From contig JAFAKX010000136.1 of NCBI GenBank assembly GCA_019234945.1, positions 1 to 63,572 of the forward strand: a stretch of DNA of 63,572 nucleotides, in the 5' to 3' direction. Source of the stretch: Silvibacterium sp. (GTDB lineage Bacteria > Acidobacteriota > Terriglobia > Terriglobales > Acidobacteriaceae). How positions within the stretch are numbered: position 1 is the stretch's first letter; every line of letters starts with the position of its first letter. Below are positions 35,150-44,403 of the stretch, in pieces. A model generated the notes under the pieces. It had not been told where the DNA came from, ran no database searches, and was given only the letters and a program-made list of their open reading frames with translations. The position numbers and the translations under genes are program-made.

Positions 35150-36323
35150 ATTGTTTGGAAATGATAGACGGCCCGGTACCCTCGTTCAGGAGATCCAAAT
35201 AGTTGGCATATGCGAAGATTCGATCGCGCCTCCTGCCCGTGACCTCTTCTGCTACGCCAAGCGCTTGGAGTTGTTCCATCGCCTTTGCAACGGTCGCAAG
35301 AGTCAAACCAGTCCCCTCAGAAACCTGTTGCAGCGTGGTGATTGGACGGTGTTCGAGATACACGTGAACATTGATCATAGACCCACTTCTCGGGATCAAG
35401 CGGATTCTCGATTCATCGAATTCAAAGAGATCGCGAACCGCCACAGCTGTTGCACAGGCCTGATCGGCTGTTTCGCGGACTCCAACAAGGAAAAATTCGA
35501 CCCATGCTTCCCAATCGCCTTCGAGCCGTACCTTCTGGAGCAGGTTGTAATATTGGTCGCGCTTCTCCTTGAAATATAGGCTCAGATACAAGGATGGAGT
35601 CTTCAGTACCTGCCGTTCGCACAAAAGCAATGTGATAAGAAGCCGTCCAATGCGGCCGTTTCCATCCAAGAATGGATGCGCGGACTCGAATTGAACATGA
35701 GCGAGTGCGGCATCGATCAGCAATGGCAAATGCCCCGAATCACGATGAAGAAATTTTTCAAGGTTGCTCATCGTTTCGAGCATTTCTTCGACCGGAGGGG
35801 GCACATACACTGCGTTTCCTGGGCGTGTTCCTCCGATCCAATTCTGGGATTTCCGGAATTCGCCTGGTGTTTTGTCTGATCCGCGTCCCGAACGCAAAAG
35901 TACTTCATGCATTTCCCGAAGGAGTCGGTTCGATAAGGGAAATCCACTGCGTATCCTTCCCAGACCATGTTCCATAGCCGCTACATAATTCGAGACTTCC
36001 TCGGCGTCGCTATCACCCTGCAGGAGATGATTCTCAAAGAGAAGCAATTCAGACAATGACGATTGTGTTCCCTCGATTTGCGAAGAGAGCACGGCCTCCC
36101 GCCGGTTGTAAAAGTAAAGAAGCATGTTGACGTCCGGGAGAATCGCCTGAAGCCCGTCCAGTCGGCCCAAAGCTTGATTGGCTGCGTCGAGCAACGGATA
36201 GAATGTTTCAATGCGAATCGGAGGATTGGGAGGTAATGGTTTCGGGACATAGGCCCGAACCGCTTCTCCGAGTGTCGTGGTGGTAATGAACTGGCCGATT
36301 CTGGTGGAATAGTCGTCGGTCAT
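35115..36323 (-). CDS. Fic/DOC family protein (class II) with C-terminal winged helix
   Basis: 402 residues. A Fic_N region carries the autoinhibitory motif SSQIEGTQ with Glu84, and the catalytic Fic motif HPFLDGNGRIGRLL lies at 216-229 with all key residues (His216, Asp220, Asn222, Arg224 and Arg227) intact. Residues 320-375 form a winged-helix DNA-binding domain (TTLQQVSEGTGLTLATVAKAMEQLQALGVAEEVTGRRR). This is the AMPylator type in which the N-terminal helix holds the enzyme off. The wHTH and inverted repeats upstream suggest autoregulation. Targets unknown. Its end overlaps arginase. Confidence 0.9.
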   Translation of the reverse strand: MTDDYSTRIGQFITTTTLGEAVRAYVPKPLPPNPPIRIETFYPLLDAANQALGRLDGLQAILPDVNMLLYFYNRREAVLSSQIEGTQSSLSELLLFENHLLQGDSDAEEVSNYVAAMEHGLGRIRSGFPLSNRLLREMHEVLLRSGRGSDKTPGEFRKSQNWIGGTRPGNAVYVPPPVEEMLETMSNLEKFLHRDSGHLPLLIDAALAHVQFESAHPFLDGNGRIGRLLITLLLCERQVLKTPSLYLSLYFKEKRDQYYNLLQKVRLEGDWEAWVEFFLVGVRETADQACATAVAVRDLFEFDESRIRLIPRSGSMINVHVYLEHRPITTLQQVSEGTGLTLATVAKAMEQLQALGVAEEVTGRRRDRIFAYANYLDLLNEGTGPSIISKQSKVSSSQTPRK

Positions 36324-36324
36324 C

Positions 36325-36374
36325 GCTAATTTAGTTTACGGCCTAATCTAAATTAGCAAGTTGAGCTAATTTAG
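36325..36374 (-). promoter_or_regulatory. Triple repeat upstream of the fic gene (probable operator)
   Basis: GCTAATTTAG at 36325-36334 and 36365-36374, with CTAAATTAGC, its exact reverse complement, at 36348-36357. Copies two and three form a 10-base inverted repeat over a 7-base spacer; copy one abuts the fic ATG. The A+T-rich cluster stands out in G+C-rich DNA and fits binding by the Fic protein's own winged helix. Confidence 0.6.
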
Positions 36375-36456
36375 AAACTAAAATTAAGCCGGAATTTCGG
36401 TCTAAAAAGGTTTCGCTGATAGCTGTCAGCTTTTTCCACCATAAAATCATAAAGTT

Positions 36457-37692
36457 ATGACCAAACTCCGCGTAGGCGTCCTCTTTGGCGGCCGCAGCGG
36501 CGAGCATGAGGTCTCGCTGCTCTCCGCCGCCTCGGTCCTCAAGGCCATCGACCCCAAAAAGTACGACATCACTCCCATCGGCATCACCAAGGAGGGCCGC
36601 TGGGTCACTGCCACCGATGCCACCCGACTGCTCAATGGCCAGCCTGCATCTCCTCCCCGCGCCCTTCAGGCCGGAGACCCCGAGACCACTCCCTCCGCTG
36701 CCGTTCTCGCGCGCGGAGAGTCCGTGATTGTCCCGCCGGTCCCGTCCGAGACCAAGACCGGAGCCCTCGTCCCCTTTGAGACCGACGCCCACTCCGTCGA
36801 TCTCCACGCGGGCGCAGGACCCAACTCGGCGCTCAGCCTCGACGTCATCTTCCCCGTCCTGCACGGAACCTTCGGCGAAGACGGGACCATCCAGGGCCTC
36901 TTCGAGCTCGCCGGAATCGCCTATGTCGGCTCCGGCGTGCTGGGCTCGGCCACGGGCATGGACAAGGACATCATGAAAAGTCTTTTTGCCGCCGCGAAGC
37001 TGCCCATCACGAAGCACGTCACCTTCCTGCGCTCCGAATGGGAAGCCAGCCCGAAGAAAGTCATCGCCCGGCTCGAGGCCGCCCTCCGCTACCCGCTCTT
37101 CGTCAAGCCCGCGAATCTCGGCTCGTCCGTTGGCATCACCAAGGCGCACGACCGCAAGGAACTCGGCCCCGCCATCGATATCGCCGCCGGATACGACCGC
37201 AAGATCGTCGTCGAGCAAGCGGTCGGAGGCCCCAGATCCCGAAACAAGGCCGGAAAAGCCCGCGAACTCGAGGTCGCCGTGCTTGGCAACGACAACCCAC
37301 AGGCCTCCGTCGTTGGCGAAATCGTCCCCGGCAAGGAGTTCTACGACTACGAGGCGAAGTACCTTAGCGAAGGCTCCGAGCTCATCATCCCCGCGAAGCT
37401 CACCAAGGCCCAGACCAAAGAAGTCCAGCAGATGGCCATCGCCGCCTTCCGCGCCTGCGACTGCTCCGGCCTCGCCCGCGTCGATTTCCTCATGGAACCT
37501 ACCTCATCCTCCGGCAAGCCCGGCCGCATCTACCTGAATGAGATCAACACCATGCCCGGCTTTACGTCTATCAGCATGTATCCCAAGCTGTGGGCGGCCT
37601 CCGGCATCGCGTATCCTGAGCTTATCGACCGGCTCATCTCACTGGCTCTGGAGCGCCGAGCCGAAAAAGACCGCACGCACTACAGCCGCTGA
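36457..37692 (+). CDS. ddl: D-alanine--D-alanine ligase
   Basis: 411 residues. ATP-grasp ligase with [22 protein letters not shown] at the N-terminus, [58 protein letters not shown] and [19 protein letters not shown] near the C-terminus. It makes D-Ala-D-Ala for peptidoglycan in the cytoplasm. Compared with E. coli DdlB (306) it has an insert at about residues 60-130 ([19 protein letters not shown]...), seen in the longer DdlA type, and a short polar insert near residue 260. Monocistronic, divergent from fic with the repeat cluster between. Confidence 0.95.
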   Translation: MTKLRVGVLFGGRSGEHEVSLLSAASVLKAIDPKKYDITPIGITKEGRWVTATDATRLLNGQPASPPRALQAGDPETTPSAAVLARGESVIVPPVPSETKTGALVPFETDAHSVDLHAGAGPNSALSLDVIFPVLHGTFGEDGTIQGLFELAGIAYVGSGVLGSATGMDKDIMKSLFAAAKLPITKHVTFLRSEWEASPKKVIARLEAALRYPLFVKPANLGSSVGITKAHDRKELGPAIDIAAGYDRKIVVEQAVGGPRSRNKAGKARELEVAVLGNDNPQASVVGEIVPGKEFYDYEAKYLSEGSELIIPAKLTKAQTKEVQQMAIAAFRACDCSGLARVDFLMEPTSSSGKPGRIYLNEINTMPGFTSISMYPKLWAASGIAYPELIDRLISLALERRAEKDRTHYSR

Positions 37693-37757
37693 GAGCGGCA
37701 GACCCGGGAAGCGTGGGCCCGAATCGATTTCATGACCGAAAGGAACCATAGCCGCCG

Positions 37758-38234
37758 ATGACCCTGATGGATGCTCCCAAGTTCGACGTGCGCCGTGAGA
37801 CGCGCAACCGTAATCTGCTGATCGCGGGAATTGTCATCGTGGTGCTCGCGGCCATTGCCACCGGCTCCTGGGCCATCGAGATGCCGTGGCAGATCTGGCA
37901 CTGGCCTTCCGACCATCGCGTCAACAACTTCTTCGCCGCCGTCCAGTCCGGTGATCTGCAGAAGGCTTACGGTCTCTGGAACAACGACCCCAACTGGCAG
38001 CAGCACACCGATCAATACAAGGCCTACGACTTCGGCGCCTTTCAGAAGGACTGGGGCCCGGCCAGTGACTACGGCGTGATCAAATCGCACAATATCGTCG
38101 TCGCCCACCGGGTCGGCAACGGCGTCGTCATGGGAGTCAACATCAACGGCGGCAAGACGCCCATCTTCCTCCGCGTGGACTCGAAGTCCAAGACCATCGG
38201 ATTTTCGCCTGTCGAGCTCTACCTGGGTCCGTAG
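37758..38234 (+). CDS. Hypothetical membrane-anchored protein
   Basis: 158 residues. One N-terminal transmembrane helix (LLIAGIVIVVLAAIATGSWAI, about 20-40) precedes an outside domain with WPSDHRVNNFFAAVQSGDLQKAYGLWNNDP, resembling the cystatin/SnoaL-like DUF4878 folds that occur as lipoprotein or membrane-tethered modules. I do not recognise a family with a known role. 65 bases after ddl and 43 before the aldo/keto reductase, all on the plus strand, so it may be in an operon with either. Confidence 0.7.
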   Translation: MTLMDAPKFDVRRETRNRNLLIAGIVIVVLAAIATGSWAIEMPWQIWHWPSDHRVNNFFAAVQSGDLQKAYGLWNNDPNWQQHTDQYKAYDFGAFQKDWGPASDYGVIKSHNIVVAHRVGNGVVMGVNINGGKTPIFLRVDSKSKTIGFSPVELYLGP

Positions 38235-38277
38235 TCTCTGGCATTCCTAAAAATCTCTCCACCCGAGGAGCAGCACG

Positions 38278-39264
38278 ATGCAGCAGCGCAAACTCGGCAC
38301 GCAGGGGCTCATCGTTTCGGAACTCGGCCTCGGCTGCATGGGCATGTCCGAGTTCTACGGCCCGCGTGATGACGAAGAATCGATTGCCACCATCCACCGG
38401 GCCATCGAACTCGGCATCAACTTCTTCGATACCTCCGACATCTATGGACCGCGCACGAACGAGGTCCTGGTCGGCAAGGCGCTGCGTCCCTACCGCGATA
38501 AGGTCGTCATCGCTACCAAGTTCGGCATCATACGCGAGGACAGCGGCGCGGGCCGCGGCTTGAACGGTCGCCCCGAGTACGTCCGCGCCGCCTGCGACGC
38601 GAGTCTCCAGCGCCTCGGCATCGACACCATCGATCTCTACTATCAGCACCGCGTCGATCCCAAAACTCCCATCGAGGAAACCGTCGGCGCCATGGCCGAG
38701 CTGGTCAAGGCAGGGAAGGTGCGTTACCTGGGACTCTCCGAGGCATCGCCCGCGACCATCCGCCGCGCTCATGCTGTCCATCTCATCAGCGCGCTCCAGA
38801 CCGAATATTCCCTCTGGAGCCGCGAGCCCGAAGACGAAATCCTGCCCACCATCCGTGAGCTGGGCATCGGCTTTGTGCCCTATTCGCCGTTAGGTCGCGG
38901 GTTCCTTACCGGGCAGATCAAGACTCCCGACGACCTCGCTGCCGACGACTGGCGGCGCACCTCGCCACGCTTCCAGGGCGAAAACTTTCAGCGCAACCTC
39001 GACACCGTCCGCAAGATCGAGCAGCTTGCCGCAAAAAAAGGTTGCACGCCCTCGCAGCTTGCTCTCGCGTGGGTCCTCGCCCAGGGAGACGACATGGCCC
39101 CAATCCCCGGCACCAAGCGCCGGAAGTACGTCGAAGAAAACGTCGCCGCCATAAACGTCCGTCTCACGTGCGAAGATCTCGCCGAGATCGACGCGATCGC
39201 CCCGAAGGGAGCGGCTTCCGGCGAACGCTACAGCGCTGCCGCCATGGCGCTTCTCGACCGGTAG
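38278..39264 (+). CDS. Aldo/keto reductase
   Basis: 328 residues; ATG behind GAGGAGC. Typical AKR TIM barrel: [42 protein letters not shown] (catalytic Asp/Tyr), VIATKFGI (Lys), YYQHRVDP (His), [14 protein letters not shown] and an NADPH-binding end with [17 protein letters not shown]. Closest to the AKR13-like YajO/IolS/PLR group. Reduces aldehydes or ketones with NADPH in the cytoplasm; substrate unknown. Confidence 0.92.
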   Translation: MQQRKLGTQGLIVSELGLGCMGMSEFYGPRDDEESIATIHRAIELGINFFDTSDIYGPRTNEVLVGKALRPYRDKVVIATKFGIIREDSGAGRGLNGRPEYVRAACDASLQRLGIDTIDLYYQHRVDPKTPIEETVGAMAELVKAGKVRYLGLSEASPATIRRAHAVHLISALQTEYSLWSREPEDEILPTIRELGIGFVPYSPLGRGFLTGQIKTPDDLAADDWRRTSPRFQGENFQRNLDTVRKIEQLAAKKGCTPSQLALAWVLAQGDDMAPIPGTKRRKYVEENVAAINVRLTCEDLAEIDAIAPKGAASGERYSAAAMALLDR

Positions 39265-39410
39265 CTAAACTCAGGGTGCCCCATGTCGGATTTTCGGACG
39301 TGGGATTTCCCTCGGCAAATCTGCTCACCTGCTGCCCTCCAGCGCTGATCGCCTTTGACGCCATGACAAGGCACTGATAGCTTCTTTCCTTCAAGAAGCG
39401 GAGACCCAGA

Positions 39411-39887
39411 ATGAATTTGAATCTGAAACCAATGACGACTCTCGTTGTGTTCACAATCACCGTCGCTACAGCCGCGCATGCACAGCAGGGACGATGGGCT
39501 GCGGCCGATGACGCGACTGCGAAGTTCATCATCGATGCGGAACGGCAATGGGCCGAGGGTGCGTGCACGCATAACAAGATCGCAGAACAGATCCTCGCCG
39601 ATGACTTCCAGGGCACGTCCCCGGAGGGAAGGCGTTACACGAAATCGAAAGAAGTGGCTGATAACCAGGATCTCTCGAATACTGCTCAGGATTGCCGGCT
39701 GCTCGACGCCAGGGTCCGTTTTTTCGGCGATAGCCTCGCGATGGTCTACGGGAGCGAGAGCTCAGTCCGAAAGGCGAAAGACGGATCGGAGAAATCACGA
39801 TGCCTTATCTGGACTGATAGCTGGCTCAAGCGAAGCGGCAAGTGGCAGATCATTGCGGCGCAGGACACGCAGTATGAATGCAAGTGA
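39411..39887 (+). CDS. Secreted SnoaL/DUF4440-like protein
   Basis: 158 residues. Signal peptide LKPMTTLVVFTITVATAAHAQ, then a DUF4440/NTF2-like fold: IDAERQWAEGACTHNKIAEQILADDFQGTSPEGRRYTK, DARVRFFGDSLAMVYGSES and WTDSWLKRSGKWQIIAAQDTQY. Such proteins are small, cone-shaped ligand-binding folds, sometimes isomerases; no function can be assigned. The two Cys (EGAC and DC) may form a disulfide in the periplasm. Single gene, plus strand. Confidence 0.8.
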   Translation: MNLNLKPMTTLVVFTITVATAAHAQQGRWAAADDATAKFIIDAERQWAEGACTHNKIAEQILADDFQGTSPEGRRYTKSKEVADNQDLSNTAQDCRLLDARVRFFGDSLAMVYGSESSVRKAKDGSEKSRCLIWTDSWLKRSGKWQIIAAQDTQYECK

Positions 39888-39931
39888 CCTGCGCCTGAAT
39901 TCTCGGGAACCGCACACGCTCCCGGCAGGAC

Positions 39932-40537
39932 CTATTCGAGCTCACAGAGAGTGGATTCCCCACTGCCTTGTGCTGGTTGTTGTGATTCCAGCTTGAGAAG
40001 CCATTGAAGCAGTGGACGAAGCGTCGTCCTTGCCGGTTGCTGCGATTCGTCCAGGGTTCGCGATTTCTCGAGAGCTTCTGACGTGGGATAGTGGGCATCG
40101 TCATGTTTGGAGACCTCCCACTCCATGTACCCGACACGCTGTACTGTTTCCTGGTTTCTGGAAATTTCCGCTTGAAAACCACGACGCAGACGTACTGGGA
40201 CTACAAGGTGGAATGGGACAAACTGGGGCAGCGTCACGACTTGCCGTTGGTCGAGAAGGCTTCGGAGTTGGTCAAGTTGTGCGTTGCTCAGAAGCGACTC
40301 ATGAATACGTAATGATGCTTCAGTTTTCGGGAGTTGTTGGAAGCGCTGTTCCATATGAAAATGCCCGTCGGGGAAGACAAGCAGGCAGTCGTTCCTGTTA
40401 ATACCATCTGGCGAGAGCTCTAACTCAGACCATGACATTCTGACGAGAAATGCTGGACGGTTTGGTGCAGGTTCCTGGGCCGCGGCCGTTACGACCGCCA
40501 GAAGACCGATGAGCGTTCTGAGGCTCCTGCTCTTCAT
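39932..40537 (-). CDS. Hypothetical secreted protein
   Basis: 201 residues from the ATG at 40537, where a signal peptide starts (KSRSLRTLIGLLAVVTAAAQ). Earlier in-frame starts up to 40657 would overlap fabD and lose the signal, so they are rejected. Beta-rich middle (LVRMSWSELELSPDGINRNDCLLVFPDGHFHMEQRFQQLP) and a basic, Gln-rich end. I do not recognise a family. It lies 37 bases after fabD on the same strand, so it may be co-transcribed. Confidence 0.65.
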   Translation of the reverse strand: MKSRSLRTLIGLLAVVTAAAQEPAPNRPAFLVRMSWSELELSPDGINRNDCLLVFPDGHFHMEQRFQQLPKTEASLRIHESLLSNAQLDQLRSLLDQRQVVTLPQFVPFHLVVPVRLRRGFQAEISRNQETVQRVGYMEWEVSKHDDAHYPTSEALEKSRTLDESQQPARTTLRPLLQWLLKLESQQPAQGSGESTLCELE

Positions 40538-40574
40538 GCCGACCTCATTCGCGACGGCGGTTACGGGCTGCCCA

Positions 40575-41552
40575 CTAACCAGCCGCTTCGCTGACCTGCT
40601 GACTTGCTGCCTCAAGCTGCTGCATCGTCTTCTCCAGACTCGCCACATCGCCCACATTCAGGCAGCTCTGGCTGCGGTCGATCTGCCGCATCAGTCCGCA
40701 CAGCACCTTGCCCGGACCGACCTCAATGAAGTGCGTCGGCTGCTCGGCGATCAGCACCCGCATCGACTCCACCCACCGCACCGAGCCTGTCACTTGTCGA
40801 ATCAGTGCGTCGCGCAGGCGTTCCGCGTCGCTCACGGCGGCCGCGTCTACATTGACCACCACCGGCACAGCAGCATCCGAGAAGGCGAGCCCCTTCAGCA
40901 GCGGAGCCAGCCGGTCCTGGGCCGGCTGCATTAGCGCGCAATGGAACGGAGCGCTCACCGGCAGCATGACTGTTTTCTTCGCGCCGCGCTCCTTGCACAG
41001 CGCCGCCGCCCGCTCGACGGGAGCCGCAGCGCCGGAAATCACCGTCTGCGCCGGAGAGTTGAAGTTTGCCGGCGAAACCACGCCTCCGGCCTCCGCTGCA
41101 GCATCTTCGCAGGCCTTCTGCGCGTCTTCCGAACTCATCCCGAGTATGGCCGCCATCGCGCCCTCGCCCGCCGGGACCGCCTCCTGCATGAACTGGCCGC
41201 GGCTGCGCACCGTGCGGACCGCATCAGCAAAGGAAACAACACCCGCCGCAACATCCGCCGAGTACTCGCCCAGCGAGTGACCGGCAACATAGCTGGGCTT
41301 GACGCCCTTTTCGGCGAGCACACGCTGCGCCGCAATGGAGACAGTAAAAATGGCCGGCTGCGTGAACTCCGTGAGCTTCAGTTGCTCTTCCGGCCCGTTG
41401 AAGCACAGCGCGGAGATAGCAAATCCGAGCGCATCGTCGGCCTCCTCGAAGGTCTGCCGTGCGACGGCGAAGTTATCGAAAAGCTCCCGGCCCATTCCAA
41501 CGGCCTGCGAGCCTTGTCCGGAAAAGAGAAAAGCGAGCTTGTGGGAAGTCAT
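40575..41552 (-). CDS. fabD: Malonyl-CoA:ACP transacylase
   Basis: 325 residues. FLFSGQGSQAVGMG at the N-terminus, AGHSLGEYSADVAAG with the catalytic Ser, RGQFMQEAVPAGEGAMAAI with the conserved Arg, VSAPFHCALM with the catalytic His, and EVGPGKVLCGL. Loads malonyl groups onto acyl carrier protein for fatty acid synthesis. In many genomes it adjoins plsX and fabH; here it is 15 kb away from the yceD-rpmF-plsX cluster. ATG at 41552; the YceI gene is divergent. Confidence 0.95.
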   Translation of the reverse strand: MTSHKLAFLFSGQGSQAVGMGRELFDNFAVARQTFEEADDALGFAISALCFNGPEEQLKLTEFTQPAIFTVSIAAQRVLAEKGVKPSYVAGHSLGEYSADVAAGVVSFADAVRTVRSRGQFMQEAVPAGEGAMAAILGMSSEDAQKACEDAAAEAGGVVSPANFNSPAQTVISGAAAPVERAAALCKERGAKKTVMLPVSAPFHCALMQPAQDRLAPLLKGLAFSDAAVPVVVNVDAAAVSDAERLRDALIRQVTGSVRWVESMRVLIAEQPTHFIEVGPGKVLCGLMRQIDRSQSCLNVGDVASLEKTMQQLEAASQQVSEAAG

Positions 41553-41652
41553 GCCAGAGGGTATTTCAAATCATTCGCACAGAAGGCGCAACTTCGCGCG
41601 GAAAGCCATTCGCCAAGTTGACAAGAATGCCCCGCGCAGCCAGACTCTCGTC

Positions 41653-42240
41653 ATGCGACTGCCAGTAGTGTGTCTCATAGCGACTGCATTGTTGTCTCTC
41701 CCGTCCCGGGCCCAGGTGCCTGTATTCAAAGTCACTCCGATTCAAGGCTCAATCCGATGCAATACGAGGTCTTCGTCCCCGATTGACGGCAATTTTGGTA
41801 AATGGAGCGCAACGTTGACGTTCACGTCACGTGACGCAGAGACGGGTGCGTTGGATGTCGAAATTCAGGCGGCCAGTGTTCAAACCGGAAACAAGACGAA
41901 AGACGATGCCTTGAAAAGTAAGGACTTCCTCAACTCCGGGAAGGATCCGGTAATCTCTTTCAAGACCACGAGTTCTGTCCAGACCAGTAAAACCACCTTT
42001 GACCTCGCCGGCACTCTTACTTTCCGCGGCGTGTCGAAGCCGGCGACCCTGAGCATCGTGATCGCGGATCAGGGCTTCGGGGTTGGATATGTCCAGGGAA
42101 CCATGTCCTTCAACCGTAAAGACTATGGAATGACTGGCAATAATTCCCTTAAGATCGCGGACTCCATCGAGATCGATCTCAACTTCAAAGCAGACCAGAT
42201 CAGCGGGCCCAAGTTGGCTTACAAACAGTTCCGCTATTAA
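41653..42240 (+). CDS. YceI-like periplasmic protein
   Basis: 195 residues from the ATG at 41653; longer in-frame text upstream is antisense to fabD and not used. Signal peptide RLPVVCLIATALLSLPSRAQ, then the YceI lipocalin-like barrel: GNFGKWSATLTFTSRD, LDVEIQAASVQTGNKTKDDALKSKDFL, DPVISFKTTSS, LTFRGVSKPATLSI and FNRKDYGM. YceI proteins bind polyisoprenoids in the periplasm. Monocistronic, with a terminator at 42293. Confidence 0.9.
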   Translation: MRLPVVCLIATALLSLPSRAQVPVFKVTPIQGSIRCNTRSSSPIDGNFGKWSATLTFTSRDAETGALDVEIQAASVQTGNKTKDDALKSKDFLNSGKDPVISFKTTSSVQTSKTTFDLAGTLTFRGVSKPATLSIVIADQGFGVGYVQGTMSFNRKDYGMTGNNSLKIADSIEIDLNFKADQISGPKLAYKQFRY

Positions 42241-42292
42241 ATGGCCGACTTAATTCTCACTACCCGGTATAATGGAATTAGAGGCAAAGAAG

Positions 42293-42320
42293 GCCCGGCT
42301 CTCACCAAGCCGGGCTTTTT
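42293..42320 (+). terminator. Rho-independent terminator of the YceI gene
   Basis: GCCCGGCT (42293-42300), loop CTCACCA, AGCCGGGC (42308-42315), then five T. Strong hairpin 52 bases after the stop. Confidence 0.9.
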
Positions 42321-42366
42321 CCATTGCGGGAAGATTCTCTGTCCGCGCCCCAAAACCTGCGCTGGT

Positions 42367-42421
42367 CAAGTCATTTTATATCTATGACTTGCTATAAATC
42401 ATTTGTTATCAATGGATAACA
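42367..42421. repeat. Two adjacent perfect inverted repeats
   Basis: CAAGTCAT (42367-42374) and ATGACTTG (42384-42391), then TGTTATC (42404-42410) and GATAACA (42415-42421). Both are exact. They lie in A+T-rich DNA between the 3' ends of YceI (plus) and GH127 (minus). Neither has a T-run, so terminators are unlikely; operator or recombination sites are possible. Confidence 0.5.
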
Positions 42422-42495
42422 GTGAGGTGCCGGTTAAGTATCATGTTTTGTATGAGAAGGGAGATCCCGGGGGAGGGGTACCCCTCAGCTCACTG

Positions 42496-44343
42496 TCATA
42501 TCACTGTCATATAGGTCGTGTAGCTCTCATCCGTAATCGCCGTGAACGGCAGCAGCCGTAGCGGTCCGGACGACGTCTGCACCTGCCATGCGGGCTGGAA
42601 CGACCCTGAGACCGGACTGGCAGCGAGAAGCTGCTGGCGGGTGATCTTCGGAGCCTGATCCGAAATGGCAAACAGCACCAGAGGTCCGCGAACCAGCGCG
42701 ACCGTGTCGGGATGCTCCGGATCGATCGGCTCCAGCCGCAGCGGCATTGGCAACTCGACCTCGACACGGTCGCCATCCTTCCACCTGCGCTGGATTGCCG
42801 CGAATCCGCTGGTCACGGCCGGCGAAACCGGCGCTCCATTCACCCGGATCATCGCTCCAGAGCCGGACGCGGCCGCCCAGGCCGGAATCCGCAGCCTCAG
42901 CGCGAACTCGCTGGGACGCGATACCCGCAAAACCATCCCGATCCTGCCGCCGATCGGATAGTCGCCCGACTGAGTGAGCGACATCTGCGCGCCGTCCGCC
43001 GCTGTCCACCTGAGCGTCGACGGCAGGTACAGGTTGACATAGATCCCCGCCGGATCGCGGAAGTAGATGAGGATGCGATAATCCGCCGCCACCTGGGGCA
43101 GGGTCCCCGAGCAGCACGGCCAGCGGTCAGGATGGTAGAACTTGCTGCCCGAGAAGTTGTAGTCCGAGTAATAAAACGCGTGCCCGTCGGGCTCGAGATG
43201 CTTTGCTCCAAGCACGGTGTTGTACAGCACGCGCTCCATGCTGTCTCCATAGCGGCCATCGGCAGTAACGCGCAGCAGGTAGCGCGTGATCTTGAAGTGT
43301 GCGTAGCTTCCGCAGGGCGTCTCGAAGCTGTGATGCGTGCCGGTGAGGCTCTCATACATCTTGCCGCTCCCAGGCGCGACGAAGCTCTCATTCGGTCCCC
43401 AACCTCCGGTCGCGAAGCTCTGTGCCACGATCATGTCGAAGGCGTTCTTCGCGGCTCGCAGGTGCTTCTCACTGCTATCGGCGATGTAAGCCTGCATGGC
43501 CGAGTTCAGCGAGTTGCAGAAGCTGTAAGCGTGATGCTTGTCGAGGACATTCTGGCCTTCCGCCAGCGGATCGAACCACGTCTTGTCGAGCAGGTAGCGC
43601 CCGGCCAAGTCGCGATAGCGCTCGCCGGCGCCGCGCTCCCAGGCGAGATAGAGGTTCTCGGGCATGGTGTAGTACTCGTCCCAGGTGTAGTCGTCGCTGG
43701 TGTTGTCTCCAACAGAGGCGCGCCAGCGGCGCTGCACCTCGTCGCGGTCGATCGCGGTGGGAGGCAGATGCGGCATGGCGGCATCTGTGGTGCGGTCGAG
43801 CAATGACCATGCATTGGAAATGCCGGCGAACTCGTGGGCATCGATCAGCCCGCAGACTACCTTGTCGTAGTCGTAACCGGGAAAGCGGAAGTTGGTGTAG
43901 AACTTGGCGGAGATCGCCGGCGAGTACAGGTCGAGCAGCGTCTGGACCTTGGCGCGGGTGTGTGTGTCGCCGGTCACGGCATATCCACGCGAGAGCGCCG
44001 AGATCCACTGGCCGAAGGTACCTGCGGGACAGAAGCCGTGCCCACCGCCCTCAGCCTTGTCGAGCGGCAGCTCGTCATACCAGCCGCCGAGATCCGGACC
44101 AGGCGCTGGAAGCCCCGCGCGGAGCCGCCACGGCTTCAGCAGGCTGTCATCGTTTAGCCCGAGAAGGACGGCCTGAGTCTGCTCGAACTGAGTCTGGGCA
44201 AGGCCGGGGGCGAGGGTAACGTCTCCGTAACCGAACTGAGTGAGGCGGACGCGAGAATCTTGATTGGCAAACAGTGAGGAATCTGAATAAAGTGCGGCAG
44301 CGGCGAGGCCAGTGGTTTTGAGGAAGGAGCGGCGCGACAGCAT
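42496..44343 (-). CDS. Tat-exported GH127-like enzyme (beta-L-arabinofuranosidase family, DUF1680)
   Basis: 615 residues. Tat signal SRRSFLKTTGLAAAALYSDSSLFA, then an (alpha/alpha)6 barrel: AGTFGQWISALSRGYAVTGD, YDYDKVVCGLIDAHEFAG, HAYSFCNSLNSAMQAYIADS and GGWGPNESF. The putative zinc/nucleophile site is FETPCGSYAHFK (Glu341, Cys344) and RWPCCSGTLPQ (Cys410, Cys411). In HypBA1-type GH127 enzymes Glu and Cys are separated by one residue; here there are two (E-T-P-C), a subfamily trait that may change specificity. Probably removes arabinose from plant glycans outside the cytoplasm. Confidence 0.88.
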   Translation of the reverse strand: MLSRRSFLKTTGLAAAALYSDSSLFANQDSRVRLTQFGYGDVTLAPGLAQTQFEQTQAVLLGLNDDSLLKPWRLRAGLPAPGPDLGGWYDELPLDKAEGGGHGFCPAGTFGQWISALSRGYAVTGDTHTRAKVQTLLDLYSPAISAKFYTNFRFPGYDYDKVVCGLIDAHEFAGISNAWSLLDRTTDAAMPHLPPTAIDRDEVQRRWRASVGDNTSDDYTWDEYYTMPENLYLAWERGAGERYRDLAGRYLLDKTWFDPLAEGQNVLDKHHAYSFCNSLNSAMQAYIADSSEKHLRAAKNAFDMIVAQSFATGGWGPNESFVAPGSGKMYESLTGTHHSFETPCGSYAHFKITRYLLRVTADGRYGDSMERVLYNTVLGAKHLEPDGHAFYYSDYNFSGSKFYHPDRWPCCSGTLPQVAADYRILIYFRDPAGIYVNLYLPSTLRWTAADGAQMSLTQSGDYPIGGRIGMVLRVSRPSEFALRLRIPAWAAASGSGAMIRVNGAPVSPAVTSGFAAIQRRWKDGDRVEVELPMPLRLEPIDPEHPDTVALVRGPLVLFAISDQAPKITRQQLLAASPVSGSFQPAWQVQTSSGPLRLLPFTAITDESYTTYMTVI

Positions 44344-44403
44344 TAGGGTTCTCCCATCAGTGATGGTATGCGCAGGAGAGCCGCGACGCCAAAAGGGGTG
44401 ACG

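Noticed and set aside
33982-35202. 406-codon Arg/His-rich plus-strand frame over asnS and arginase
   Set aside because: Out of frame with two genuine genes on the same strand; low-complexity basic translation.
40538-40657. Longer start for the secreted protein at 39932
   Set aside because: It overlaps fabD and buries the signal peptide that begins at 40537.
41299-41652. Upstream in-frame extension of the YceI gene
   Set aside because: It runs antisense through fabD and lacks signal sequence; the ATG at 41653 begins a proper signal peptide.
42367-42421. Palindromes as Rho-independent terminators or a CRISPR unit
   Set aside because: No T-run and only one copy of each; no repeat-spacer pattern anywhere in the window.
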